Shown here: piece after piece, positions 37,988 to 46,779 of the stretch
Layout of the letters: the number at the start of each line of letters is the position of its first letter
How positions within the stretch are numbered: position 1 is the stretch's first letter
Origin: CAHJXF01 sp038225855
GTDB lineage: Bacteria > Pseudomonadota > Gammaproteobacteria > Burkholderiales > Burkholderiaceae_D
DNA: 64,000 nt
Assembly: GCA_038225855.1 (NCBI GenBank)
Contig: JBBRQU010000005.1
Coordinates: forward strand, 1-64,000
Direction: 5' to 3'
Position numbers and translations under genes: made by a program
The notes under the pieces: model-generated
The model's database searches: none
Seen by the model: only the letters and a program-made list of their open reading frames with translations
Told to the model about the DNA's origin: nothing

Positions 37988-39145
37988 ATGTCCGATCTGG
38001 GTAGCGTCGACAAACTCGCGCGCAGCACTGCGCAGTTGCCAGTCAGTGTCTATTTCGACCAGGCGCGTTACGCCCGCGAAGTCGATCTGCTGTTCAAGCG
38101 TTCGCCGCGCTACGTGGGCCATGCCTTGATGGTCCCCGAAGTGGGCGACTATCACACCCTCGCGCACGAACGCGATGGGCGCGTGCTGGTACGAACGCGC
38201 GCGGACGACCCTGCTTTGGATGGCAGCATCGCCAGCGGCATCGCGCTACTGTCGAACGTCTGCCGTCATCGTCAGGCGATCATCAAGACCGGGCGCGGCA
38301 ACACCGACCGCAGCATCGTGTGTCCGCTGCATCGCTGGACCTACGACCTCGAAGGCAAGCTGCTCGGCGCGCCGCACTTCGACGACAACCCGTGCCTGAA
38401 TCTCGCGCAGACCACGCTGTCGCAATGGAACGGCCTGTTGTTCGAAGGGTCGGGCGATGTCTCGCGCGATGTTGCGAATGAACTGGCGAGCGTACGCATC
38501 CCCGAACTGGACTTTGCCGGATACGTGTTCGATCGCGTCGAGATCCACGAGTGCGCCTACAACTGGAAGACTTTCATCGAGGTCTATCTCGAGGACTATC
38601 ACGTCGGCCCGTTCCATCCGGGGCTGGGTCAGTTCGTGACCTGCGAAGACCTGTCGTGGCAATACGGCGCTCGCCATTCGGTGCAGACGGTCGGCATCAA
38701 CAGCGGATTGAAGCGGCCGGGCACGCCGGCCTATCGAGCGTGGCACGACCAGGTGATGCGCCTGTCGAACGGCGTCGAGCCCGAGCACGGTGCGATCTGG
38801 CTGACGCTCTATCCGAACGTGATGGTCGAGTGGTATCCGCAGGTGCTGGTGGTCTCGACCCTGATACCGCGCGGGCCGCAGCACACCACCAACATCATCG
38901 AGTTCTATTACCCCGAGGAAGTCGCGCTGTTCGAGCGCGAGTTCGTCGAAGCCAATCGCGCGGCCTACATGGAAACCTGCGCCGAGGACGACGAGATCGC
39001 GTTGCGCATGGACGCGGGCCGGCTCGCCCTCTTCGAGCGCGGCGAGAATCAGGTCGGCCCGTATCAATCGCCGATGGAAGACGGCATGCAGCATTTTCAT
39101 GAATGGCTGCGCGCGGAACGGGACGAACGAGTGGCCGATGAGTAG
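37988..39145 (+). CDS. Rieske aromatic-ring-hydroxylating-type oxygenase, alpha subunit family
   Basis: 385 residues. Rieske [2Fe-2S] cluster ligands Cys92-x-His94 (NVCRHRQ) and Cys112-x2-His115 (VCPLHRW). Mononuclear iron site in the C-terminal domain: NWKTFIEVYLEDYHVGPFH with His205 and His210. No beta subunit, ferredoxin or reductase gene is adjacent, so it resembles the stand-alone Rieske oxygenases of demethylase or choline/carnitine type. Substrate unknown. An EamA exporter gene follows 27 bases later. Confidence 0.88.
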   Translation: MSDLGSVDKLARSTAQLPVSVYFDQARYAREVDLLFKRSPRYVGHALMVPEVGDYHTLAHERDGRVLVRTRADDPALDGSIASGIALLSNVCRHRQAIIKTGRGNTDRSIVCPLHRWTYDLEGKLLGAPHFDDNPCLNLAQTTLSQWNGLLFEGSGDVSRDVANELASVRIPELDFAGYVFDRVEIHECAYNWKTFIEVYLEDYHVGPFHPGLGQFVTCEDLSWQYGARHSVQTVGINSGLKRPGTPAYRAWHDQVMRLSNGVEPEHGAIWLTLYPNVMVEWYPQVLVVSTLIPRGPQHTTNIIEFYYPEEVALFEREFVEANRAAYMETCAEDDEIALRMDAGRLALFERGENQVGPYQSPMEDGMQHFHEWLRAERDERVADE

Positions 39146-39172
39146 GCCGCAGGGTGGGCAAGCGAGCGAACG

Positions 39173-40093
39173 ATGCAATCGCTCTGGATGATCGTCGCGG
39201 CGCTGTTGTTCTCGCTGATGGGCGTGGCGGTCAAGCTCGCATCGTCGCAGTACAACACCTGGGAGATCGTGCTCTATCGCGGCCTGGTCGGCGTGATGGT
39301 GATGGGTGGCATGATCGCTCTCCAGGCACGGCGAACTCGCGTATCGATTCGCGACGCACTGTCCACGCCACGCATCGCCATGCACCTGACGCGCGGCATC
39401 TCGGGAACCCTTTCGGTGCTCTTGTGGTTCTTCTCGATCGCCGGACTGCCGATCGCAACCGCGATGACGATCAGTTCTTCGTCGCCGCTTTTCATTGGCG
39501 CGTGGATCGCGTGGACAGCGCATCGCGCGGGCAATCGTATCGACGTGATGATGATGATCGCGCTGCTGGGAGGTTTCATCGGCGTGATGGTGTTGCTGCA
39601 GCCGACCCTCGCGAGCAATCAGGGGATCTTCGCGATCCTCGGAACGACGGGAGCGGCGTTGACCGCGATCGCCTACCTGTCGGTCAAGGCGTTGGGTGTT
39701 GCCGGCGAACCGAATGCGCGCATCGTGTTCTATTTCTCGGCGATGAATGCGCTCGCCGGGCTGGCAGGCGCAGCCCTCTTCGGTTTTCACGCGCTCGATC
39801 TTCGCGGCCTCGCTCTACTGGCGTGTGTGGGCATCAGCGCGGCGCTTGCACAACTCGCGATGACGCGCGCCTATGCATCGGGCGGCACGTTGCTGACGGC
39901 GAACCTCGGCTTCACGAGCATCGTCTTCTCGAGCATCTGGGGGATCGCGATCTTCGGCGACGTTATCCGTCTGGATAGCGCGATCGGCATGGTGGTCATC
40001 ATCGCGTCGGGCGTGCTCGCGACCTTGATGACGGCGCGCGCGCTCAAGCGCACTCAATCCGAACCCGACCAGGAAGTAAGAACCTATCCGTGA
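39173..40093 (+). CDS. DMT/EamA family transporter
   Basis: 306 residues with ten predicted membrane helices in two EamA repeats, first opening SLWMIVAALLFSLMGVAVKL and the second around residue 150 (LGTTGAALTAIAYLSVKALG). The family exports metabolites or amino acids. Follows the Rieske gene closely on the same strand, possibly an operon. Confidence 0.9.
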   Translation: MQSLWMIVAALLFSLMGVAVKLASSQYNTWEIVLYRGLVGVMVMGGMIALQARRTRVSIRDALSTPRIAMHLTRGISGTLSVLLWFFSIAGLPIATAMTISSSSPLFIGAWIAWTAHRAGNRIDVMMMIALLGGFIGVMVLLQPTLASNQGIFAILGTTGAALTAIAYLSVKALGVAGEPNARIVFYFSAMNALAGLAGAALFGFHALDLRGLALLACVGISAALAQLAMTRAYASGGTLLTANLGFTSIVFSSIWGIAIFGDVIRLDSAIGMVVIIASGVLATLMTARALKRTQSEPDQEVRTYP

Positions 40094-40187
40094 ATAAGAT
40101 CGGTCTGACCATTGATCGCTGGCGTTCCGAGGGGAACCGCCAGCAGAGCGGGATGCGTCGCGGCCACACAAACAGCGAAGGTTACCG

Positions 40188-41000
40188 ATGACTGCTTCTT
40201 CGACGTTCAAAGCGTCCAGCGGCGACGGTTATGAGGTCCTGATGGGACGCTGGAGTCGGCGTCTTGCCGGACCCTTCCTTGATTTCGTCGGCACCGCGAA
40301 TGGCGAATGCGTTCTCGATGTCGGCTGCGGCACAGGCCACCTCGCCTTCGCCTTGATGGACAGGTGCAAGGTAAAGCAGCTGCGCGGAATCGATTTCTCG
40401 CCCGCCTACGTCGAGCATGCCGCACGTCATAACCATGACCCAAGGCTGAAGTTCCAGGTCGGAGATGCCTGCGCGCTGGACTTTCCGGATCATGGCTTCG
40501 ACCGTGTCCTCGCGCTACTGGTACTGCACTTCGTTCCTCGAACTGATCAAGCGATTGCCGAGATGCGGCGTGTCGCCCGGCCCGGCGCAGTGGTCGGCGC
40601 GGCCGTGTGGGATGCGCGCGGCGGCTTGGTTGCCAACCGGATGTTCTTCGATACAGCCGCTGCGCTGGACCCCGAGGCAAACGAGCGTCGCGCACGCAAC
40701 TTCACCCGACCGATGACCCGACCAGGAGAATTGGCGAAGGCCTGGCTGGCCGCTGGCTTTGGCGATGTCGTCGAGACGGCTTTGAGCATCCGCATGGAGT
40801 TCGCAACGTTCGACGACTATTGGGCTCCATACGAGGGCAAGGACGGACCCGGCGCCGAGTACGTCGAGACTCTGGGAGATGCCGAGCGAACCAGGCTTCG
40901 CGATGCCGTAAGGCTCGCGTACCTTGATGGAGAAGCCGATGGCCCGCGCTCCTATGCGGCGATTGCATGGGCTGTGAGAGGCATCGTGCCGAGCCAATGA
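40188..41000 (+). CDS. Class I SAM-dependent methyltransferase
   Basis: 270 residues. Motif I VLDVGCGTGHLAFAL (residues about 37-51), LRGIDFSPAYVEHAA, and FDRVLALLVLHFVP in the position of motif IV; methyltransferase type 11/25 fold. Acceptor unknown. A lone gene between the exporter and the sulfurtransferase. Confidence 0.88.
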   Translation: MTASSTFKASSGDGYEVLMGRWSRRLAGPFLDFVGTANGECVLDVGCGTGHLAFALMDRCKVKQLRGIDFSPAYVEHAARHNHDPRLKFQVGDACALDFPDHGFDRVLALLVLHFVPRTDQAIAEMRRVARPGAVVGAAVWDARGGLVANRMFFDTAAALDPEANERRARNFTRPMTRPGELAKAWLAAGFGDVVETALSIRMEFATFDDYWAPYEGKDGPGAEYVETLGDAERTRLRDAVRLAYLDGEADGPRSYAAIAWAVRGIVPSQ

Positions 41001-41067
41001 GATGACGCCAAAGCCGTCATTCCAGCCGGCCGCCCGCAACGGCGGCACAACTCCAACGATAGCCGCC

Positions 41068-41910
41068 ATGCGTCCCCTCGTCTCCATCGAAGAACTCGCC
41101 TCCCATCTGAACGACCCCCACTGGATCGTGTTCGACTGTCGTCACGACCTCGCCGCGCCCGAAGCGGGCGAGGCGGCCTGGCGCACATCGCATATTCCGG
41201 GCGCGCGCTTCGCGCATCTCGATCGCGATCTGTCGGGCGCGAAGAGCGGAAGCAACGGACGTCATCCGTTGCCCACGCAAGAAGCCTTCGCCGCCTTTCT
41301 CGTCGCCGCCGGTGTGAATCAGCGCAGCACGCTGGTTGCGTACGACGCTTCGAACGGCTTGTACGCCTCGCGCTTGTGGTGGCTCGCGCGATGGATCGGC
41401 CACGATGCGGTCGCAGTGCTCGATGGCGGATTGCCAGCGTGGCAAGCGAAAGGGTTGCCGATGAACGATCGCGCGCCGCATCCGATCGCAAGCGATCTTC
41501 GCATCGGCGATTCGCTCGTCACGCATGTCGACACCGAAGAGGTCGAGGCCAATCTTTCGACGCAGGCGAAACGCGTCATCGATGCGCGCGCACCAGAGCG
41601 CTATCGCGGCGAGGTCGAGCCCCTCGATCCGGTCGCGGGGCACATCCCGCAGGCCGTCAATCGACCGATGGCTCGCAACCTCGCAGCGGACGGACGCTTC
41701 AAGAGCGCAGTAGAACTGCGCGACGAATTCGACGCGCTGCTCGCAGGTTGCGAGCCCGACACGCTGATCCATTCGTGCGGATCGGGCGTGACCGCATGCC
41801 ACAACCTGCTCGCGATGGAAATCGCGGGACGACCCGGCGCGAGGCTGTACGCCGGGTCGTGGAGCGAATGGTGCGCCGACCCGCAGCGACCCGTGGCGCG
41901 CGGCGGCTGA
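41068..41910 (+). CDS. Sulfurtransferase, 3-mercaptopyruvate type
   Basis: 280 residues, two rhodanese domains. The inactive first domain has VFDCRHDLAAPEAGEAAW; the second holds the active-site loop CGSGVTA (237-243). This loop is that of mercaptopyruvate sulfurtransferase (SseA), while thiosulfate sulfurtransferases have CRKGVTA. ATG 41068 is preferred; the frame is open from 41002 but that part is not family sequence. Confidence 0.9.
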   Translation: MRPLVSIEELASHLNDPHWIVFDCRHDLAAPEAGEAAWRTSHIPGARFAHLDRDLSGAKSGSNGRHPLPTQEAFAAFLVAAGVNQRSTLVAYDASNGLYASRLWWLARWIGHDAVAVLDGGLPAWQAKGLPMNDRAPHPIASDLRIGDSLVTHVDTEEVEANLSTQAKRVIDARAPERYRGEVEPLDPVAGHIPQAVNRPMARNLAADGRFKSAVELRDEFDALLAGCEPDTLIHSCGSGVTACHNLLAMEIAGRPGARLYAGSWSEWCADPQRPVARGG

Positions 41911-41963
41911 AAGTCAGGCGGCCCTCTCGGCGCGAGGCGCTGCTTGCTTCCCGTTACAGTCCA

Positions 41964-42611
41964 CTACAGCCTCGGTGGGTCGACCAGCCCCTTGTTGCTC
42001 AGGTGCAGACGCGCAAACTGGCCGTAGGTATCCTTGAGATCGAGCTTGATCTGCCCGCTCGTGGTCGTGCGCCCGCTGCCGATTTCGGCGAGCCGATATT
42101 CGAAACCGGCCGGCATGTCGATGCGCACGCGATGGTCGAGCCCAGTGACCGGATTCTTGATCGGAACGCCGACCGATTCGACGACGCCCGGAATGACGAG
42201 CTTCGCGGTCCGCGCGTCGACGTCGACCTCGAAATCAATGTTCTCGAAAATCGTTTCCAGTTTGTTGGGGCTCATGGCGCTGAAGACCCACCACATCGTC
42301 GCCATGTCGTCGGTGTCCTGGCCGGTCGAAATCCTGACGAGCGCGTCGCGCTGTTTCGCATCGGCGCGCTTGTCGACGACGAGTTGCATCGTCCCGTTGC
42401 CTTCGTGCACCGCACCCGGCCACTTGTAGAGAAGGACGGTACGCAGCCCGTCGAGCTTGACGTCGCCGAAATGGCCTTCTTCGATCTGGCACCCGGCGAC
42501 CGCGCAGCAATAGCCGTGCGTCGGCAGCGCGTTGAACTGGCAAGGGCAACCGTACGAACAGTTGCAGTTGGCGTATTCCTTGCCCTTGATCTTCCACTCG
42601 ACGGTTGCCAT
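41964..42611 (-). CDS. DUF1326 domain-containing protein, cysteine-rich
   Basis: 215 residues, no signal peptide or membrane helix. Seven cysteines lie in the first 41 residues (16, 18, 22, 24, 35, 36, 41), including CNCSYGCPCQFNALPTHGYC, then GHFGDVKLDGL. This is the DUF1326 pattern. The rest is beta-rich. Function unknown; the cysteine cluster suggests metal binding or redox. It is divergent from the DUF2182 gene (188-base gap), and the two families are often found together. Confidence 0.88.
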   Translation of the reverse strand: MATVEWKIKGKEYANCNCSYGCPCQFNALPTHGYCCAVAGCQIEEGHFGDVKLDGLRTVLLYKWPGAVHEGNGTMQLVVDKRADAKQRDALVRISTGQDTDDMATMWWVFSAMSPNKLETIFENIDFEVDVDARTAKLVIPGVVESVGVPIKNPVTGLDHRVRIDMPAGFEYRLAEIGSGRTTTSGQIKLDLKDTYGQFARLHLSNKGLVDPPRL

Positions 42612-42709
42612 GACGTGACCCTCCGCAGAAAAGAAAATGTGAATCCGGGCGACAAGCGCGTCACGCGACGCGCACGTCGCCGGTTCGACTATCGTCGATC
42701 CTTTTAATC

Positions 42710-42738
42710 TTCACTACAAGAACTGTCAACGCTAGAAT
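42710..42738 (+). promoter_or_regulatory. Candidate promoter of the DUF2182 gene
   Basis: TTCACT at 42710-42715, 17-base spacer, TAGAAT at 42733-42738, about 60 bases before the DUF2182 start. The opposite-strand promoter for DUF1326 must lie within the same 188 bases. Confidence 0.45.
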
Positions 42739-42799
42739 CATCCGGGCTTTACAAGTCAGTGCCGCACCGTGAGCGCTGCCGAGGCTGTCGAGGCTGCCG

Positions 42800-43579
42800 A
42801 TGTCGGACCGGACGTACCACCTCTCGAGCAAGGACAGAATCGCAGTTCTTGCTGCGTTGACGCTGATCTGCGGGCTCGCCTGGGCCTATCTGCTCGGCAT
42901 GGCGTGGGGTATGCAGCACATGGACGTGGGTGCGAGCATGGCCATCATGCCCCGCATGGTTTCGTGGCAACCCATCGATGTCGCGCTGGTGTTCGCGATG
43001 TGGGCAATCATGATGGTCGCGATGATGCTGCCTTCGGCGGCGCCGATGATTCTGCTTTTTGCGGCGGTTAGCCGGCGGATCGGGCAATCGCGGACAGTCC
43101 CCCGTGTGGCCGCGTTCGTCGCCGCTTATGTCGCGGTCTGGGCCGCGTTCAGCCTCGTGGCCACGCTCGTGCAATGGGGCCTGCTCGAAGCGCGGCTCGT
43201 CTCGCCGATGATGGACCAGTCGAGTCCCATGCTGGGCGGCGGTTTGCTGGTGGCCGCCGGGGTGTACCAGTTCACGCCGCAAAAAGACGCTTGCCTGTCC
43301 CGTTGCCGCTCACCGCTCGTCTTCATCACCGCGCATTGGCGCAGAGGCGCGCGCGGCGCATTCGTCATGGGCGCACAGCACGGGCTTTATTGCCTGGGTT
43401 GCTGCTGGCTGCTGATGCTGTTGCTGTTCGTGCTCGGCGTGATGAACCTGATTTGGGTCGCGCTGCTCGCGATCTTCGTTTTGCTCGAGAAGACACTACC
43501 GGGCGCGGCCTGGTTCAAACGGCTGGGTGGCGTGGCGTTCATCGTCTGGGGGATCGCGCTGCTCGGACGTGCCTGGTAA
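42800..43579 (+). CDS. DUF2182 predicted metal-binding membrane protein
   Basis: 259 residues, about seven membrane helices. Conserved polar residues inside the hydrophobic segments define the family: MMVAMMLPSAAPM (71-83), QKDACLSRCRSP (Cys165, Cys169) and GAQHGLYCLGCCWLLM (His194, Cys198, Cys201, Cys202). The Met, His and Cys set would suit a soft metal such as copper. Function not established. Divergent partner of the DUF1326 gene. Confidence 0.9.
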   Translation: MSDRTYHLSSKDRIAVLAALTLICGLAWAYLLGMAWGMQHMDVGASMAIMPRMVSWQPIDVALVFAMWAIMMVAMMLPSAAPMILLFAAVSRRIGQSRTVPRVAAFVAAYVAVWAAFSLVATLVQWGLLEARLVSPMMDQSSPMLGGGLLVAAGVYQFTPQKDACLSRCRSPLVFITAHWRRGARGAFVMGAQHGLYCLGCCWLLMLLLFVLGVMNLIWVALLAIFVLLEKTLPGAAWFKRLGGVAFIVWGIALLGRAW

Positions 43580-43611
43580 CTCCAGTGCCGGCCATTGGCG
43601 TCGCATGCCGC

Positions 43612-44397
43612 TCAGTGTCCCCGTACCCAGCCGTTGAGACCGATCACCACACCCACGCCCGTTGCAATCAACAACGCCTGCATGATCGCGTCGCGGCCTC
43701 GCTGACCCTGCGGGATGCGATGCATCTGCGGGACCAGGTCCGATAGCGAGATGTAGATGAAGTTGGCTGCGGCGATTACCAGCACATACGGGATCAACGC
43801 TTCCATGCGCTCGAGGAACGCGAGGCCGACCCAGCCGCCCAGGACGATTGCCGAACTCGATGCCGCCGCGTAGGCGATCGCGCGCGGCTTCTGCACACCG
43901 GCATGAAGCAGCACGATGAAGTCGCCGATCTTGTGCGGCACTTCGTGCGCGAGGATCGACAGCGTGGCCGCGAGCCCGATCCACGGTCCCGCGAGGAAGG
44001 CCCCGGCGATCACGATGCCGTCCGAAAAATTGTGGACGGCGCTGCCGACCAGAACGAACACGCCGCCGCGTCCGGCTTCATGCACATCGTGCCCATGCGC
44101 ATGTTGGTGACCGTCGCCCTCGAAGTGATGGCTGTGTCGATAGACCGCGATATTCTCGAGGAAGAAGAAACCGAAGAGGCCCGCCAGCATCACGGCGCAC
44201 AACTCGCGCAGCGATGCGCGCGATGCGAAGGCTTCGGGAATCAGATGCAGGAACGCGGTTGCAAGCAGGATGCCGATCGAGAAACTGACCATCCGATTGA
44301 CGAATGCCCCGAGCACGCGAAACGAGAGGAAGGCCGCGAGCGCGATGCTGATCGATGCAACCAGTATGGTTGCGACGATGGTTTCGACGACGGGCAT
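43612..44397 (-). CDS. ZIP family metal transporter
   Basis: 261 residues, eight membrane helices. ZIP signatures AVHNFSDGIVI (His122, Asp126) and AHEVPHKIGDF (His151, Glu152, His155) form the binuclear metal site. A His-rich cytoplasmic loop (residues about 88-106, HSHH and HQHAHGHD) is typical. Transports zinc or iron inward. Its start overlaps the stop of the upstream hydrolase by one base (TGATG), so the two are translationally coupled. Confidence 0.92.
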   Translation of the reverse strand: MPVVETIVATILVASISIALAAFLSFRVLGAFVNRMVSFSIGILLATAFLHLIPEAFASRASLRELCAVMLAGLFGFFFLENIAVYRHSHHFEGDGHQHAHGHDVHEAGRGGVFVLVGSAVHNFSDGIVIAGAFLAGPWIGLAATLSILAHEVPHKIGDFIVLLHAGVQKPRAIAYAAASSSAIVLGGWVGLAFLERMEALIPYVLVIAAANFIYISLSDLVPQMHRIPQGQRGRDAIMQALLIATGVGVVIGLNGWVRGH

Positions 44398-45275
44398 CAA
44401 GCGACGCCGTGGGCCTTGAAGAACGCGAGCATCTTCGACCATCCATCGTCGGCATCGGCCTTGACGTAGCCCGGCCGATAGTCGGCATTGAAGCCGTGGG
44501 GCGCGTCGGGATAGACCACGATCTTCGAGTCGGCCGCAACTGCGGGCGCCGACTTCAGCGCCGCATTCATCTGTTCGCGCGCCTCGGCGGTAATACCTTG
44601 ATCCCTGCCCCCGTAGAGCCCGAGCACCGGCGCCTTCAACTGACCGGCCTTGGCGATCGGCGTCGTAGGTTGCAACTCGGTGAGGCTGTTGATCAGCGGC
44701 CCGTACCACGCGACGGCGGCCTTGAGCTTCGGACTGTGCTCGGCGAAGAGCCAGGTTTGCCGTCCACCCCAGCAGAAACCGGTGGCGCCCACTTTGTCCG
44801 GGTTGCCGTTGTTGGCCGCAGCCCATGCCACCGTCGCATCGAGATCGCCGGCAACCTGCACATCGGGAACCTTGGCCACGACGTTCTGGATCAGCTCGGA
44901 GATCGCCGGATATTTCGACGGATCGCCCTGACGCGCATAGAGCTCGGGAGCGACCGCGAGATAGCCCCGCTTCGCAAGGCGTCGGCACAGATCCTTGATG
45001 TGCTCCTGGACGCCGAAGACTTCCTGAATCACGATGACGGTCGGCAGATTCTTCTTGCCCGCGGGCTGAGCGCGATACGCCGGCATCTGACCATCGGCAA
45101 CCGGGATCTTCACTTCACCCGCATCGAGTCCGTTGGCGTCGGTGGTGATGGTCTGCGCGCTGACGGGCAGCACCGCGGCGGCGAAGCCCGAGCCCAATGC
45201 GGTCACGACGAAGCCTCTGCGCGTGAAAGACGTCTTGGGCAACTGGCTCGCGACTTCCTGTTCGAGTAGGCTCAT
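44397..45275 (-). CDS. Dienelactone hydrolase family protein, probably Tat-exported
   Basis: 292 residues. Signal sequence with a twin-arginine context (SFTRRGFVVTAL, residues 16-27, ending PVSAQ), so it probably acts in the periplasm. Alpha/beta hydrolase core with nucleophile Cys168 (TGFCWGGR), Asp225 (GGRDQG) and His260 (PHGFNADY), the triad of carboxymethylenebutenolidase relatives. First gene of a two-gene unit with the ZIP transporter. Substrate unknown; there are no chlorocatechol genes around. Confidence 0.9.
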   Translation of the reverse strand: MSLLEQEVASQLPKTSFTRRGFVVTALGSGFAAAVLPVSAQTITTDANGLDAGEVKIPVADGQMPAYRAQPAGKKNLPTVIVIQEVFGVQEHIKDLCRRLAKRGYLAVAPELYARQGDPSKYPAISELIQNVVAKVPDVQVAGDLDATVAWAAANNGNPDKVGATGFCWGGRQTWLFAEHSPKLKAAVAWYGPLINSLTELQPTTPIAKAGQLKAPVLGLYGGRDQGITAEAREQMNAALKSAPAVAADSKIVVYPDAPHGFNADYRPGYVKADADDGWSKMLAFFKAHGVA

Positions 45276-45448
45276 CGCCAATTTCCTCTGTGGGTATCGA
45301 TCGTGCAAGGTGGATGGGACAGCGGCGGAAGTGTAAAGGCAAACGATGACGCCCGAGGCCGGTGGTGCCCCTTGGCGGATGTGCTGTAATCGCGTGCGCT
45401 TGCGAACGCACACCACTGGGCCACGACCCCACCGACACGCCACTCTTC

Positions 45449-46063
45449 ATGGAACCGAGCGACGCATCGCGACCTTCCGAAGCGCACAAGATCGCTCCAT
45501 CGCAAATATTTTTTGCATTTTCCAGCCTGGCCTTGTCGGGCTTCGGCGGGGTGCTGCCATTCGCCTATCGCGCACTGGTCGAGCGCCGCCGGTGGCTCAG
45601 CGCCAGGGAGTTCGCGGGTCTTCTGGCGGTGGCGCAGGTCTTGCCGGGACCCACCATCTGCAATCTGTCGGTGATGATCGGTCAGCGCTATGCGGGCTTC
45701 GCAGGGGCGTGCGCCGCGCTCGCCGGGATGGTGGCCGGACCGTCGTGCATCGTGATCGCGCTCGGGATTGCATGGCAGCGATACGGCGATGTGCCGGGCG
45801 TGAAGCGCGCGCTCGTGGGCATGTCGGCCGTCGCGATCGGACTCATCCTCTCGACCGCCGTGAAGATGGGGATCGATCTCTTCCAGCCCGAGACGCGTGA
45901 AGGGTCCGCGTTGCCGCGTTACTGGACGACGCGGCGGCTCGCCCAGATGACCCTCTGCGCGTTGGGCTTCGCGGGTGTGGGGTTGATGCGCTGGCCGCTC
46001 GTCGCGGTGGTCGCGTCGCTCGCGCCGTTCGCCATCGCGCTGTCCTGGTTCACCGAGCGCTGA
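45449..46063 (+). CDS. Chromate transporter, first half-size subunit
   Basis: 204 residues, one CHR domain. GFGGVLPFAYRALVERRRWLS and QVLPGPTICNLSVMIGQ (parts FGGVLPFAYRAL and LPGPTICNLSVMIG) are the CHR motifs. Such half-size proteins work as pairs of opposite topology. The second subunit follows 7 bases later. Whether it exports chromate or another anion is open. Confidence 0.9.
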   Translation: MEPSDASRPSEAHKIAPSQIFFAFSSLALSGFGGVLPFAYRALVERRRWLSAREFAGLLAVAQVLPGPTICNLSVMIGQRYAGFAGACAALAGMVAGPSCIVIALGIAWQRYGDVPGVKRALVGMSAVAIGLILSTAVKMGIDLFQPETREGSALPRYWTTRRLAQMTLCALGFAGVGLMRWPLVAVVASLAPFAIALSWFTER

Positions 46064-46070
46064 GCAAACC

Positions 46071-46625
46071 ATGGACGAGTCGAGCACCGACAACCCGGCA
46101 TGGCTGCTCACGACCCACCTCGCGCTGCTCTCGTTCGCCGCCGTCGGCGGCGGCGTCGTGATGCTCGCGCCCGACATCCAGCGCTATGTCGTCGATGTCC
46201 ACCGCTGGATAGGCGACGAGCAGTTCGCGGCGGCCTATGCAATCGCACAGGCCGCGCCCGGACCCAACATGTTGTTCGTCACGCTGGTCGGCTGGCAGGT
46301 CGCGGGGTGGCTGGGCGCGTTGGGTGCGACGGTTGCGATCATCATTCCGCCGGCACTGCTTACCTTCGTGATCGGCCGCGTGTCGGGCGCACGCTCGAAG
46401 GGTGGCGTCGGTCGTTTCGGCGCGGCCGTTCGCAACGGATTGGCGCCTCTGTCGGTCGGACTGCTGCTGGCGGCGGTGTGGGTGCTGCTCGACTCCACGC
46501 ATGCGGGTTGGCGCGGATGGGCCATGATGGCCGTGACGCTGGTGATCGTGATGCGCACGAAGATCAATCCGCTGTGGTTGATCGCTGCGGGCGCGGTCAC
46601 GGGAGTCGCGGGGCTGATGGGATGA
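46071..46625 (+). CDS. Chromate transporter, second half-size subunit
   Basis: 184 residues, one CHR domain: FAAVGGGVVMLAPDIQRYVV and AQAAPGPNMLFVTLVGWQVAG (core QAAPGPNMLFVTLVG). Partner of the gene at 45449-46063. Together they correspond to the two halves of full-length ChrA. Confidence 0.9.
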   Translation: MDESSTDNPAWLLTTHLALLSFAAVGGGVVMLAPDIQRYVVDVHRWIGDEQFAAAYAIAQAAPGPNMLFVTLVGWQVAGWLGALGATVAIIIPPALLTFVIGRVSGARSKGGVGRFGAAVRNGLAPLSVGLLLAAVWVLLDSTHAGWRGWAMMAVTLVIVMRTKINPLWLIAAGAVTGVAGLMG

Positions 46626-46779
46626 AAGCGCGGCTGAATTGTCGATGGCAAGCGTGCTTCACAATATGTGTCGGGTCGGCTTGTGGAGGAGTCGACACGC
46701 GTGACTTCGCGTTCAATAGGGCGCGCCACGAAGCGACGCGCCGCATAACGTAACCTCGGAAGCGACCCAAATCACCACC

